NCBI GenBank assembly: GCA_027919835.1
Contig: JANVFP010000054.1
Coordinates: forward strand, 1 to 64,000
Origin: Lentinula raphanica
Taxonomy: Eukaryota; Basidiomycota; Agaricomycetes; Agaricales; Omphalotaceae
Direction of reading: 5' to 3'
Length of the DNA stretch: 64,000 bases
Each line of letters starts with the position of its first letter. The first letter of the stretch is position 1. The notes beneath the pieces were generated by a model. It did no database searches and was not told where the DNA came from. It worked only from the letters and a program-made list of their open reading frames with translations. The position numbers and the translations under genes are program-made. Below are positions 32,220 to 42,536 of this stretch, piece by piece.

Positions 32220-35200
32220 AGGCTCAAATCGAAAGCCACTTGCACTGCTCTTCCATCCTGGCCAATAGGATTTACGACTCGTACCATCTACCTCATAGGA
32301 ATGGGTCCCAAATTCACAACAGGTATTTGCTACAATCTCTGCGCAAACTCAATCTGATATCATCCCGGGTATGCAGGTGCTGGGCCATGGCACAGAGGTC
32401 GTTCATCAGACACGGACACGGAAAGAGAGTTTGGATCTCGTTCTAGGACTCGTTCTGAGTGAAATCATACAAACGGCTTATAACGTGCGTTAACCAATGG
32501 GGCAGATGATTCTCGTGGTATAGCAGCCTCCGTCGAAGGCTCGCTCGATTCCGCTCTCCCGATCACTTACTGGTCTGCTGAACGACATTCTTCTTGCGGA
32601 AACCCTACTCCTGCTCCTCCTCTGCCTCCCAAACCTATAACCTGAAATCTCAGTTCGAAGACCTCAGTCGGAAGATTCAGTACAAGCCCATTCTGGATCC
32701 GTCGTTCGAATATCTACGGAAAGTCTGCCAGCAGTTTCGAAAGCAGGCGCAGTTCTGTTCCACTATATTGGTCATGGAGTTGCCAGCCCTACGTCAAGCC
32801 GAGAATTGTGGTGTTTCAATCGGATCATACATCCCAGTTTCTCCACAGGGAATACAGAACTGGTTGGGCTCACCAGGAGTGTATATATGGGACTGCTTTG
32901 CTGCTGGTCGTCTTCGCAACTTCGACGAATGAAGACATCAAACGTAAACACGGCGGACAGTTTCCCGAAGGAATGCTTCCATTCAAACCAAGCCTCCAAC
33001 TTGCAGAATGCGAGGCAAACAAGACACTCCCCACCTGCCCTGACCTTCCTGCGGATATGTTCACTTCATCTTTGACTTCGGCTATTGACATTGCAATCCG
33101 ACACCATATGTTGACGAACAAAATCAACCTTAATATCGACGGCGAATGACTCATGAAAGGGTAGAACTGTACGCTACATACATCTCCTCTGCTCGTTGCG
33201 AATGATGCCCAGCAGAGTTATGACGGGCAGGCAGAAGCCTCTGCCCTACCAATATGTCCCCAGAAGCTTTTTTGCGCGACAGTTGACCGCATTCGAAGTC
33301 TGGATATCCTGGGGAGGTTCTGCGCTTACTCGTTTGTAAAGGCCCTTGGTCTCTCCCTTCGTTCTGACTACGAGGCTGCTTTGACAGTCGCACAAAGTAC
33401 ACCTCCTTCTCCCAATCTTGCTGCGTCCTGGAGTTCCACTCCACATCTCGTACCTCGTAAACCTCCTACACAACTTCCAATCGTTTTCCAGGCTCTTCTG
33501 TCTCAGCCACATCGCTCGAGAGCCCCCATTCTGCTCTCGCAGTTCGTTGATCTAGGCCCTTGGGCAGTCAATCTCGTCCTTACTATAGGCTTTCTGTACA
33601 TCTCCAAAATTCTGCAAGATCCAGGTCCTGATTTGAGACCTGTCTGTATCTTCATATTGGCGCGTATTCTTGCTGTAGACTCCAGCATACAGGTCGATCT
33701 ATACAATAAAGCACAAGGATACAAATACTTCTCCAAAATCCTCACTAGGCATCCCACCGCATCTCCGCGACGTGGCACATGCTTTGCCCGATACTTCCGA
33801 GCACCTCGCAATGTGCACCTTCATCCTCGCATCCCTTGCTCGCGACTTCCCGAAAGGTCAGATTGCATGCTGGAAAGACGACGTCTTCGATGCTTGCGTC
33901 AACTTGCTCGACGAAGCGAATTTCCTCCGGAGGCAGTGGAGCTGTCTTTGCAAGATGTAGTGCAGATCTGTTTGATCAACGGACGATGGTCGCTCCAGAG
34001 AGGGGGACCCGATTGGTGAATATGATGTCAAATGATTCCACGGAAGTGAAATGCGCTGCGTTGTATGCACCGTGCACCTTCATGGGTGCAAGTTGATCCA
34101 AAGTAGAAAAGGAAGGGAATAAAGCAGGAGGTGGGTTGGGTGGAATGTACAACCGTGACGAACGAGCTCATTTTTGGCTGGAGGTAGCTGTGGTCACAGG
34201 TGCAACAGTGGTCATGCGGGAGGATGCCAGTCCTATGTGTCGAAAAGAGCTGGTGGTCTTGATAAGCTGTTTCGTCAAGGAATGGCGAGGATGGTTTGTG
34301 GTCTGTGCTTGGATGTATTGGGAAGAGGAACGGAAACGTCGACATGCGACAGTTTATCTTTACGTGTCTGCTAATGCGGACGAGGTATCAAAGAAGGTTC
34401 TTCACTATATTCGTCGTGCTGCTGGATCTTTCCGTCGACCCCTACCACCAGGTCGCAACGCAAGCACAAACTGTTGTAGATTATATCATGGCCTTGTTGC
34501 TGGAATCTCCGTTCACAAGACTAGACGAAGCTAGTATAGGCAGTCTACCACTGGCATCCAACAATTACATTAACTCAAATCATTCAGATATCCCACGCGA
34601 TACTCGCGATGCAAAATCTCATACGAGCTCGGGTTCCAACAATCATCACCCTTACTCCTCATATATCCCACTCACCTCATCCCACCCATATCTCCTGGTC
34701 CTAGCTCAATCTGCAGCGATGCCCACTCTGTCCGCCCAGATTTGTCACGCGCTGACACCATGACGAGCACCATATCAAACACTGTCAAGAGAACATATTC
34801 GAATTCGATTGTTCACGCATTGAAGAACCCAGCTCGGGGAACCACCTTTCCTCCTATAAATTACACGCGGACTGCATCGCCTACGTTATCTGTGTATAAC
34901 CATCAGCCTAACGGCGCCTCACATCATCTCAGTAGCGATGTGCTTGATCATGTAGAGGCCTCCTTCACCCCCATTCGACATAGCCCAATACACTTCTCCG
35001 TATTCCCGACCTGCCACTCCCACTCATAGCGAAGGAGAAATTTTCCCTACCCCCTTCTTCATCTCGTTCACCCTCCTTCCGAGATGATGCTACACAGTAG
35101 GTTCAGGATTTTCGACCCGCCGATGTCATAGAGGCGTTGATGGAGGAAGACATGGAGCGTCTTCGTGCATGGAAGAGGTTAAAGAGAGGAATGATTGGCT

Positions 35201-36700
35201 ATAATCACCACCATCACAGTGGCGGACATGCCGCATTGCCAAGTTCAGGCAACAGCTCGTTCTCTGTGGATTCTCTGAGCAGTAGTGTCATCTTGGGCAT
35301 GGGGACGGGGATCGGTATCCGTTTCGTTTTGCCTTCGAAGGGCACCTTCTTCGATTGGTGTTCAGAATATTTCACGGAGCCTTAGATGAGGGTAATTGGT
35401 TCTGTCATATGGTCGCTCTGCTCCATTCTGATGGAACATATACATAGCAAGCAGAGGCAGATGAGCCTGGAAGTATACAATACAACTATCAGATATGGCG
35501 GCAGCAACGGAATGAACAAATCGATACCGAAACTCGGTCACAGGCGGAAGTTGCTTGTAAGCTCGTTTTTTGGTTCGTTCATCAATGCCATTGCTAATTC
35601 TTGTTGCAGCGGATCGCCGTCGGGACAGAACATTTGCACAATTCTATGGACCGCCAAACCCACTCAACCTCACCTTTCATTCTTATGACCAACACCTGGT
35701 CGTATCGAATGATACCGGCGTCATCACGTCAGGTTGGTTTCACTACTGTATTCTTCTATCAAATACTAATATGTAACGGATATCTTTACCTTCAGTGTCT
35801 GGGATTGGACTCGCAAGAAACGCCTGCGATCGTTTCGGCATATAACATCTCCAAATCATAAATCGGAACGTGGGCGGACTGGCTCGGGTATAGTGCTCTA
35901 AGATTGATCGTGGAATTTCCGACTCAACTTGCCATTAGCTGACGGCGTCGTTCGTCTATACCGCAACTAAGATCCTTTACTTGATCCCGGATTTGTACAA
36001 ATGGTCAGCGTCTTTAGGTGATTGAGCGAAATCGTTCCCATGCGTCATGGCGCTGGCCTTGTGATAGACTGGAAACAATCTACAGGTATTTTTTGATCTG
36101 GGGATTCGAAAGTTGGGACGCTCAAACTGAGATCCAAGGGTTGGTGAGTACATCTTCCGAATTCCCAAACTTCTACTTGCTGAGTAGTGCCCTCAGGACA
36201 TGGATACCTCAGCTGAAGCTCCCGTGACTTCGATTGCATCAGACCCTATCAGACCCTGGCCCTCGACAAATTTCCGTAGCAGGTTTCGGAGATGGTTGGA
36301 TCAAAGTGTTCGATCGTCGCTTAGAGGAGGTAGACGCAATTGTACAACCACATCGAGGTCATTTGCATGGGTTCAAAACGTCAAGTCTCACCCTACCATG
36401 ATGTATCAGCTCTTTTCTGCAAGGTAAGCCGATTGTTCATGATCAATGGTCGTGTGGATGTTTCAATATTGACTTCGCTCTAGCGTCGAAGGTGAAGTGG
36501 GCCTGTAGTTGTTGCGAGCAGGTCGTTCTGACTCTACCTTGTGCCCTTCTTCCTCTCTCTCCATCATCCCAATATCGGATGCCCTTCTACTTTTTTGACT
36601 GGAGTGTCGAGTACACGGAGACGCCCGATAGCTCTACTCGAAACTTTCAACAATCCCCCACCTACACACTACTTCGCCCCGCAATCGAGGGATGACAACC
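32220..36700 (+). pseudogene. KOG1: Degenerate Raptor/Kog1 (TORC1 subunit) pseudogene
   Basis: Pieces of a complete Raptor lie in order across 4.5 kb but in changing frames. They include TAYNVR-stop-PMGQM (32.48 kb) and the caspase-like domain (IQYKPILDPSFEYLRKVC, FHYIGHGVASPTSS, SYIPVSPQGIQNWLGSPGVY, 32.65-32.93 kb). LPADMFTSSLTSAIDIAIR follows (33.05). The HEAT part holds QLPIVFQALLSQPHR, FVDLGPWAVNLVL, SEHLAMCTFILASLARDF, SNDSTEVKCAALYAP, ELVVLISCFVKEWRGWF and LLDLSVDPYHQVATQAQ (33.45-34.5). The C-terminal WD40 region holds FFDWCSEYFTEP, then fragments such as LVIDWKQSTG and GDGWIKVFDRRLEEVDA (35.3-36.4). Stops (for example 32494, 34095) and frame changes are frequent, and the WIFTAITDTIAW-type block is missing near 33.15-33.24 kb. 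Raptor is essential and normally single-copy, so a working gene should exist elsewhere. Confidence 0.9.
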
Positions 36701-37665
36701 GGAAATTCATTCAACGTCCGGAGGGATCCTAATCGGTGTGGCTCACTCAGGTAAAGATACGCTCCGTTTGGTGGAGGAAAAATCGGAAGACCGTGTTGAT
36801 GCAAGATAATGTACTTGAGGGAACCTGCTCTGATCCTTGCTTAGCCTGTGAAGCACCTTTGGCAGCCAAATCTTCCTTGAGATTTCACAACCCGTATGAA
36901 GGTCTCGTCGGCGAATCAGCTTCAGTTGAATAGAGGGTGCATGTACAAGCAGAAAGTTTATCGACGAAGGTCAAGATATCGGGGTCAAGATATCGGGGTC
37001 AAATTTGAAATTAGATCATCAATAGAGACGGGCGCTTACTTTTTCAGCGCCCGCCTTCTAGTCCTCGTTCGTAACCTTCCTTGCATAATCCAAAGAGACT
37101 GGGCCCAGCACATAAGCGGGGCTAACCCGCGAATCTTTTAAGGTAGCAGAGATTCCGGCGAATTTTTTGCCGAAAAGGAGGCCTGTCGAACAACGAAAAA
37201 GCTGGGACAAGTGTTCCAAGACCGAGCCTGAAGCAAACGGAAGGATGTACTAATTGGGTTATACAACGTCGTCAATCAGCCTATACGGAATTTCGCATTC
37301 GAACGGTTTGATCTCAATGTTATGATTCGTTGAGGATGGCAGCACACATATGCAGTTTCGTTGACAAGAACGTTGAATAAAGCTATGCAGCTAGTTGGAA
37401 GGAGTACAAGAGTAATCACATACAAATCACAAGTAATGCGAGAAACGGTTTGTCATCGAAGTAACAGACGTGAAGAACTTTTTGATCCCATCGACAACAT
37501 TCCTTCTTGACCTCTTTCACCACACCCCCGGTCAAGCACTGTTTAACCAACCTCCATAAGCACAACTACAGCCCTCTCATCACCCCCATACCCCTTATTC
37601 TTGTCACAACACGCTTTCTAAGCGATACCGGATTGTTTTTTTTACTGCCACACTCATCACAAACC
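36701..37665. other. Intergenic stretch
   Basis: About 960 bases. It contains a tandem 15-base repeat around 36967-37000 (ggtcaagatatcggg) and a stem-loop at 37029-37053. No supported gene. Confidence 0.4.
37029..37053. other. GC-rich stem-loop
   Basis: CGGGCGCT (37029-37036) pairs perfectly with AGCGCCCG (37046-37053) around a nine-base loop. It lies in an otherwise empty region; role unknown. Confidence 0.5.
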
Positions 37666-38085
37666 ATGGCCAGACGATCTCGGCGTGTTCTACGCTATCT
37701 ATACGCGAAACGACAAGCGCGTTCGACGTCACGAGCAGATGGACCCGGCTATATTTATGCATTCGTGGATCGTCGTCGCCGATTCAAGATAGGAATGACC
37801 AAAAACTTTGCGCAAAGGAGGGTACAGTGGGATAAACAATGCCCCTCCTCTACACGTAGATGGTTGCCCCCTATAGCCGTGAAGAGTAGACGGAGGGCCG
37901 GTGTGTTTTCAGTCAATCATCTCGTTATTAATACTGATATATTCAACTCAGAGGCGTTGGCGCACCTCTCGTTAGAATTCCATTGCGCCGATAGACCAAA
38001 GATTCGATGTGGTCATTGTGAGTACTTCTATCTCTGTATTGCTCAACGCGTAAACGCTCTACGAAGGTCGCAAAAAGCACGTTGA
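37666..38085 (+). CDS. T5orf172 / GIY-YIG-type domain protein
   Basis: A single exon of 139 residues. The start at 37666 has a strong context (caaaccATGG). The frame is open further upstream, but that part has no conserved look. After a basic leader (MARRSRRVLRYLYAKRQ) comes the domain: GPGYIYAFVD, FKIGMTKNFAQRRVQWDKQC, then EALAHLSLEF, R, CGHCEYFYL. This matches the T5orf172/DUF1766 pattern, a branch of the GIY-YIG nuclease fold with YIY...KIGMT in place of GIY...YIG and a distal His/Glu. Members are common in agaric genomes as small, multicopy genes; whether they cut DNA is not known. No signal peptide is visible on the short form. The nearest neighbours are a pseudogene and repeats. Confidence 0.72.
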   Translation: MARRSRRVLRYLYAKRQARSTSRADGPGYIYAFVDRRRRFKIGMTKNFAQRRVQWDKQCPSSTRRWLPPIAVKSRRRAGVFSVNHLVINTDIFNSEALAHLSLEFHCADRPKIRCGHCEYFYLCIAQRVNALRRSQKAR

Positions 38086-38936
38086 GGTATTCGTCTTTGC
38101 TGGAAATGGGTCGGTCGTGTGGAATGATCTTGTGTATCCCCTGCTTCAGAAAGCTGCGAGGGCGTGAGGTCTGTCTTACCACTTCTTTTCGAAGACTTTC
38201 GACTAATTTCTCTCTCAACAGTTATAGTAAATAGTTAAATGACCAAAATGTATTGATGGACAAGTCTAGTACTAAGCATAAAACATTTACAAAACACGCA
38301 CGAAACGAGCCCAAACGAAGCTCTAAGATACGTATACTGCGCTATCCACATCGTATCCTCTATTCACGCACTTTCTCTAGTCGCTACCTATCAACTGGCT
38401 CTGTCGAGTCCAATGCTGCGGCAACCCGACAAATTGATGGCAGGTATTCACGAACGATCTTCGAATTCCCGTATTGTTTGCCCACACACACCCTCACAGG
38501 AAATCAGCTACAGCGTACACTTCGTTTTTATCGCTGCTTGTGTTATACTGGCTCAACAATGTATAGACGGTGCGTTATTATTCGGACGTGTATGATAGCA
38601 TTGGACGTTGGGATATGTTTCTGTGTTGTACTTCTCTGTACTCGACAATTGCAAGATCTGCTCTACTTTTTCGCGCACAGAATCGCGACTCATTGAGCTT
38701 TAGTGGTCCCAGGACTCCGTTAGCGTTATCGCGTCGTATCACTACCGTCAACGGTATATGTGGGACACGAGCAATGTGGTCGACTCGTTCTTAGCACTCA
38801 ATGTTCCCTCAGGCTGTTGACTGAACAATGACTTGATGAAATAGATTGCACTCAGAATCAAGGAGCCCATGGATATACACATCAGTGGGTCAAAAGCGCT
38901 GACCTATGTCCGACAGTTTCCTGAGCAATGTCCGTG
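38086..38936. other. Intergenic stretch
   Basis: About 850 bases. A 147-codon ORF (38253-38696) is rich in R, T, C and Y with no domain or codon evidence. I do not call it a gene. Confidence 0.35.
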
Positions 38937-39057
38937 GAGTACACAATGAAGACCCGTTGAGTATACATCGAGTACCCATTGAGTATACATCGAGTACCCA
39001 TTGAATACACATTGAGCACCCACTGAGCACCCACTGAGCACCCACTGCTTACCCATT
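38937..39057. repeat. 11-nt-period tandem array
   Basis: Eleven consecutive 11-base units in exact register, consensus GAGTAYCCATT / GAGYAYMCAYT, for example gagtacccatt twice and gagcacccact three times. It is followed by about 360 bases of AT-rich sequence (39058-39420), as in the element at 18.4-19.4 kb. Confidence 0.85.
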
Positions 39058-39477
39058 TTATTTTTCACCCGAAAGAGATGGTCTTTGTCGCAAGAAAGAC
39101 ACAAGGCAATTTGATAACATTTATCCCCGAAATTCTTCATAAGATTTTCGGGTTTCTTACATTGAAAGAGATAATCAATTTCTATGTTTGTATCGCTGAA
39201 AACAAAGATTATGATTCTCGAAAACCTCAAAAGCTTTTGCCTATGGCTCAGATAACCATTTTCTATCATGGAATTGTCTGAAATTGAGCTTGATAATGGA
39301 CATCTCTTTCCTTATAGGAATTTGGCAGATAAGATTATCTGTTTCTGGACATATATACATTGATTATTAATGACTATAATCCTTATCGCTTTCATAATAT
39401 ATATCGCCGGAATAATATGGGGTCTGCCGTAGTGTGAGGTCGAACTTTCAAAATTTTAAGTTTCACGTTGGAGGACA
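39058..39477. other. AT-rich stretch
   Basis: AT-rich sequence adjoining the 11-nt array. A 67-codon ORF (39078-39281) has an F-box-like run (FIPEILHKIFGFLTLKEI), too short and isolated to call. Confidence 0.4.
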
Positions 39478-40036
39478 TTCACACCAGCGACAACTAGAGT
39501 GAAAGTAGAGTAGAGGTAGAGTAGAGGTAGAGGTAGATATATGCTTGGAAGTAGAGGTTACCCCTCTACTCTTAGGATGGCTTTCAAAAGTAGAGTTCCA
39601 CCATAAACCGAATCAACCGGAGTCAACAGATGCCGAGCTGACACTACCGCCGGAATCACCGGGACTATGCCGAGTAGCGGACACACCAAAAATCAATATA
39701 CAGGGATCACTATACCAGTTAAAGATAGCTAGTGGTTTTAGAGTTCTTAGGAGGGCCTTTGCTAGATGGTAAGAGCAAATGCAGGTTCTTCAATGTGAGT
39801 ACAGCCTGTAGTGTTGAGACGTTCGGGAGACCCGCCGGCGGCCGCCGAGCGGCGCAAGCAAATGACAATGCCGGTGGTGGCCGAAATGTGGCACTGTGGC
39901 GAGCGCTGCTTTGAACTCACAAAGTAGAGGTGTTACTCCTAGACTATACCAGCACCACTCCTTGTAACTTCTCTACTTAGAGCTTCACCTCTACTCTACC
40001 TCTACCTCTACTTTGCTTTGTTTTTGCTGGTGTGAA
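39478..40036. mobile_element. 559-bp TIR element (MITE-like) with GTAGAG arrays
   Basis: Terminal inverted repeats TTCACACCAGC (39478-39488) and its exact complement (40026-40036) bound the element. Inside each end is a purine-rich array of GTAGAG/GGTAGA units (39500-39537) mirrored as CTCTAC/CCTCTA (39985-40015). The centre has a GC-rich segment (about 39830-39860) and no transposase. No clear target-site duplication is visible. It looks like a non-autonomous DNA transposon, perhaps of hAT type. Confidence 0.65.
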
Positions 40037-40399
40037 AGCTCTGTCACGTTGAGTAGAGGAAGACTGGGGCGCAACGGAGAAATATATCTCTTGCAGAACT
40101 TGGTTTGTCTGAACTTCACTGTGGCTCACTCAGGAGAACTGGCGAGCAGCTACATACTTGATAGATAACATTTTCCGAGTTTGTCCTCCGCACCGCCTTC
40201 AATAACTGTCGCTTTACAAGATTAGTCTGAATACACACTTTAGTCATTTGCAGAGGCAACTAGAACGCTGATACAAAGAACGCCATTAAAAAGCTCATAT
40301 GTAGACTATGTAGTATAGTTGGCAGGTTTTCGCTAGTATATCCCCTATTATTACAGAGCTCATCGAAAAGAAATTGAGTCCATCATCTCATCGAAGGTA
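40037..40399. other. Intergenic stretch
   Basis: About 360 bases between the TIR element and the stop of the serine-rich gene. Nothing supported. Confidence 0.4.
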
Positions 40400-40903
40400 T
40401 CATTGCTTCGACAGAGTCTTATCATCCCTGCCAGATTCTATCCCGGGCGATAAGCTCTCAGCCACATCGGTGTCAGCAACGTTCCGCTCAGCCTCCCTCG
40501 CATCATACAGCGCCGACAAAGTCGTAGTATTCAGTACTAAATCCGATATCGACATTCGGGGATGATGAATGCTAGGAGAAAGACTTGAAGCATGTTCCGA
40601 GTTGGGGGATAATGAAACACTGGTATGGTGCGATGTTGGAGCCGCGGTTGTAGTCGAATTAATCGAGCTAGGCGTATTGGGCGTGGTATTGGGAGATGAG
40701 GCGGTATGATATAGGGCATCGAGGTTGCTTGGATCTAGTACGATGTTCGCAATCGAGTTTAGAGGTAAGGGGGAGTGTGAAAGAACTGGGGCCTCAACAG
40801 GGATAGAGTGGGAATTAGGTGAGGATGGGTTCGAGTTGGAGCTGAGAGTCTTTCTCTTGTCGGAGTTGTGGCGGAAACTCAGGCTGAAGGATTTGAAGTG
40901 CAT
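40400..40903 (-). CDS. Serine/threonine-rich small protein with an internal repeat
   Basis: A single exon of 167 residues from the ATG at 40903. The N-terminus is basic (MHFKSFSLSFRHNSDKRK). The rest is S/T/N/P-rich and likely disordered. It holds two related motifs: SIANIVLDPSNLDALYH around residue 50 and SISDLVLNTTTLSALYDA around residue 130. The spacing and the shared LxxLY pattern suggest two copies of a short binding motif. No signal peptide or known domain. A TATA-like run lies about 155 bases upstream on the minus strand. Function unknown. Confidence 0.55.
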   Translation of the reverse strand: MHFKSFSLSFRHNSDKRKTLSSNSNPSSPNSHSIPVEAPVLSHSPLPLNSIANIVLDPSNLDALYHTASSPNTTPNTPSSINSTTTAAPTSHHTSVSLSPNSEHASSLSPSIHHPRMSISDLVLNTTTLSALYDAREAERNVADTDVAESLSPGIESGRDDKTLSKQ

Positions 40904-41059
40904 ATTAGTTATTGTTGTAGATAATCTGGAAATATCGGATTCAGTGCATTGAGACGCGGGGAATCGAGAACACAATCTTACGATATGGAGTTCTTGGATG
41001 AGCGTTCACTGAGGCGGAAACGGCGACGAGTTGATTCAGACCGCAGAGAGCAAGAGCCC

Positions 41060-41069
41060 TTATATATAA
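41060..41069 (-). promoter_or_regulatory. TATA-like element of the serine-rich gene
   Basis: CTTATATATAAG, self-complementary, lies about 155 bases upstream of the ATG at 40903. It is a plausible TATA box by sequence only. Confidence 0.45.
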
Positions 41070-42437
41070 GGCGTTCACGAGACGTGTCAATAATTGTGTT
41101 ACTCTGGAATTGAAACGGACAAGTCAATTACAATGCGGTTCAGTAAATGGGCCGCAGACAAGAGGAAGAACTTCTTAGAACATACTCTTATGTGGCGTCC
41201 TGGGCTTCGGAGACGCCAAGAATACAAGGTCGAAGAAGAGGTAGTTGCTATGTTATTTTGGAGCCCCTTGTGTGGGCGTTGAGAGAGAGAGCAACAAACG
41301 AACTGTGAGGAGTCGCATCAGCATTGAATATAGTTAGTTCCAAATGAACACAAAGCTTTCGGTAAGACGGTAAGACGGTAAGGCAGTACAACAGAGGTCC
41401 ATTATAAGCCTGGCCGATGTTCATAGCCAGGCGCGGACTCGAGGTATACATTGCTCAAGTCTGACTGTCTGCTGCAAGTTCAGCCTAATACAAACCAGGT
41501 TTGTGGATCCACGGTAGGTGGTCGTTGATGAAGAGCCATAGACACGAAATGATGAAGCATAGTGAAGTGCTGAAATTTCGAAGAGATATTATATTGCGCC
41601 AAATTGGATGTGTATCCAACGCTTTTCGTTTGTATCGACGACTCTGCGAGTTTGTGAAGTCTGGTCCTGGCACTGGGCAAGTAGGAAACGAAAACAAAGC
41701 TGGAGTCAAGCTGGAGTGGCCAATCATCGTAGCGTGGGAATATTCTCGGCAAAATTTTGATTGGGCGGCAGGCCACGCTGTCGGCGTTCGCTGAGCATTT
41801 GAGCGCTTGAGCGCCCACATGTTTTGAAACGTCCTGCGACGTTACTGTACGGTTACCCGAAAAGGCCTTGAAAGCTGTAACAGGCTGTAACACCAAGGGC
41901 TCTGTCCTCCATGTTTCAAGAGTTATGCTGTCCTTCAAAACATCGGATCCGCATCGGGCACAAAGCGAAATGCAAATTGGTCTGATTCGTTTTTGCGATG
42001 GATCAACGAAAGCGATGTCTTTTCAAATCGTACTGGAGATTCTTGTAAGGTAAGTTCTTGCTCAAACCTCAGTATGATAGTCATTGATCAGGATGATTCG
42101 GATGAGCATCGTTATATCAAACAGCACCTGCGCCTCCTTGATCCTCTTGATGGTGGTATACCCTCCTGCAACAAATCCGAGGGATGATTTCAAGACCCGA
42201 AGCAATGGTTTGATTCCGTTCAAGGTAAAGATCGTAAACCCTGTGGCCCATCGACTTCAGTCATTCCACCCACTCATCTTGCATAGCCCCCCTTAGTCTC
42301 CCTTAGGCCATTGTATTCATTCGTACGAACGCCCTTGTCTGAGTCCAATCTGCTAGCCAATCAGGTTCCAGGACCTGAAGTCCGGGATCATGTCCACTCT
42401 GTTACCAGCTTCTTGGTTTAGAGCCTTTGCAAAAACG
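41070..42437. other. Gene-poor stretch
   Basis: About 1.4 kb. ORFs on both strands around 41480-41940 overlap one another and show no domains. A short tandem ggtaagacggtaagac occurs near 41360. The plus-strand ORF at 41993-42187 is unsupported. Confidence 0.4.
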
Positions 42438-42445
42438 TATAAATA
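42438..42445 (+). promoter_or_regulatory. TATA box of the cupredoxin gene
   Basis: TATAAATA, 92-99 bases upstream of the ATG at 42537. The sequence and distance fit a fungal core promoter with a roughly 60-base 5' leader. Confidence 0.6.
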
Positions 42446-42536
42446 CGGGGAAATAAGATGGGATTTGACATCTCTTTTTTCTCTTTCGTTCTTATCCTCT
42501 TGTTCTTCTTCATCGACTACGATATCTTTTTTGACA

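Noticed and set aside
38253..38696. 147-codon plus-strand ORF
   Set aside because: No domain, odd composition (R, C, Y, T), no start context and no intron; likely chance.
39078..39281. F-box-like peptide FIPEILHKIFGFLTLKEI
   Set aside because: A 67-codon ORF in AT-rich repeat DNA without the rest of an F-box protein or exon support.
41480..41938. 152-codon minus-strand ORF overlapping others on both strands
   Set aside because: Three overlapping frames are open over the same stretch and none shows a conserved motif.
42000..42190. Plus-strand F-box-like start (MSFQIVLEIL)
   Set aside because: Too short, with no following exon that continues an F-box protein.
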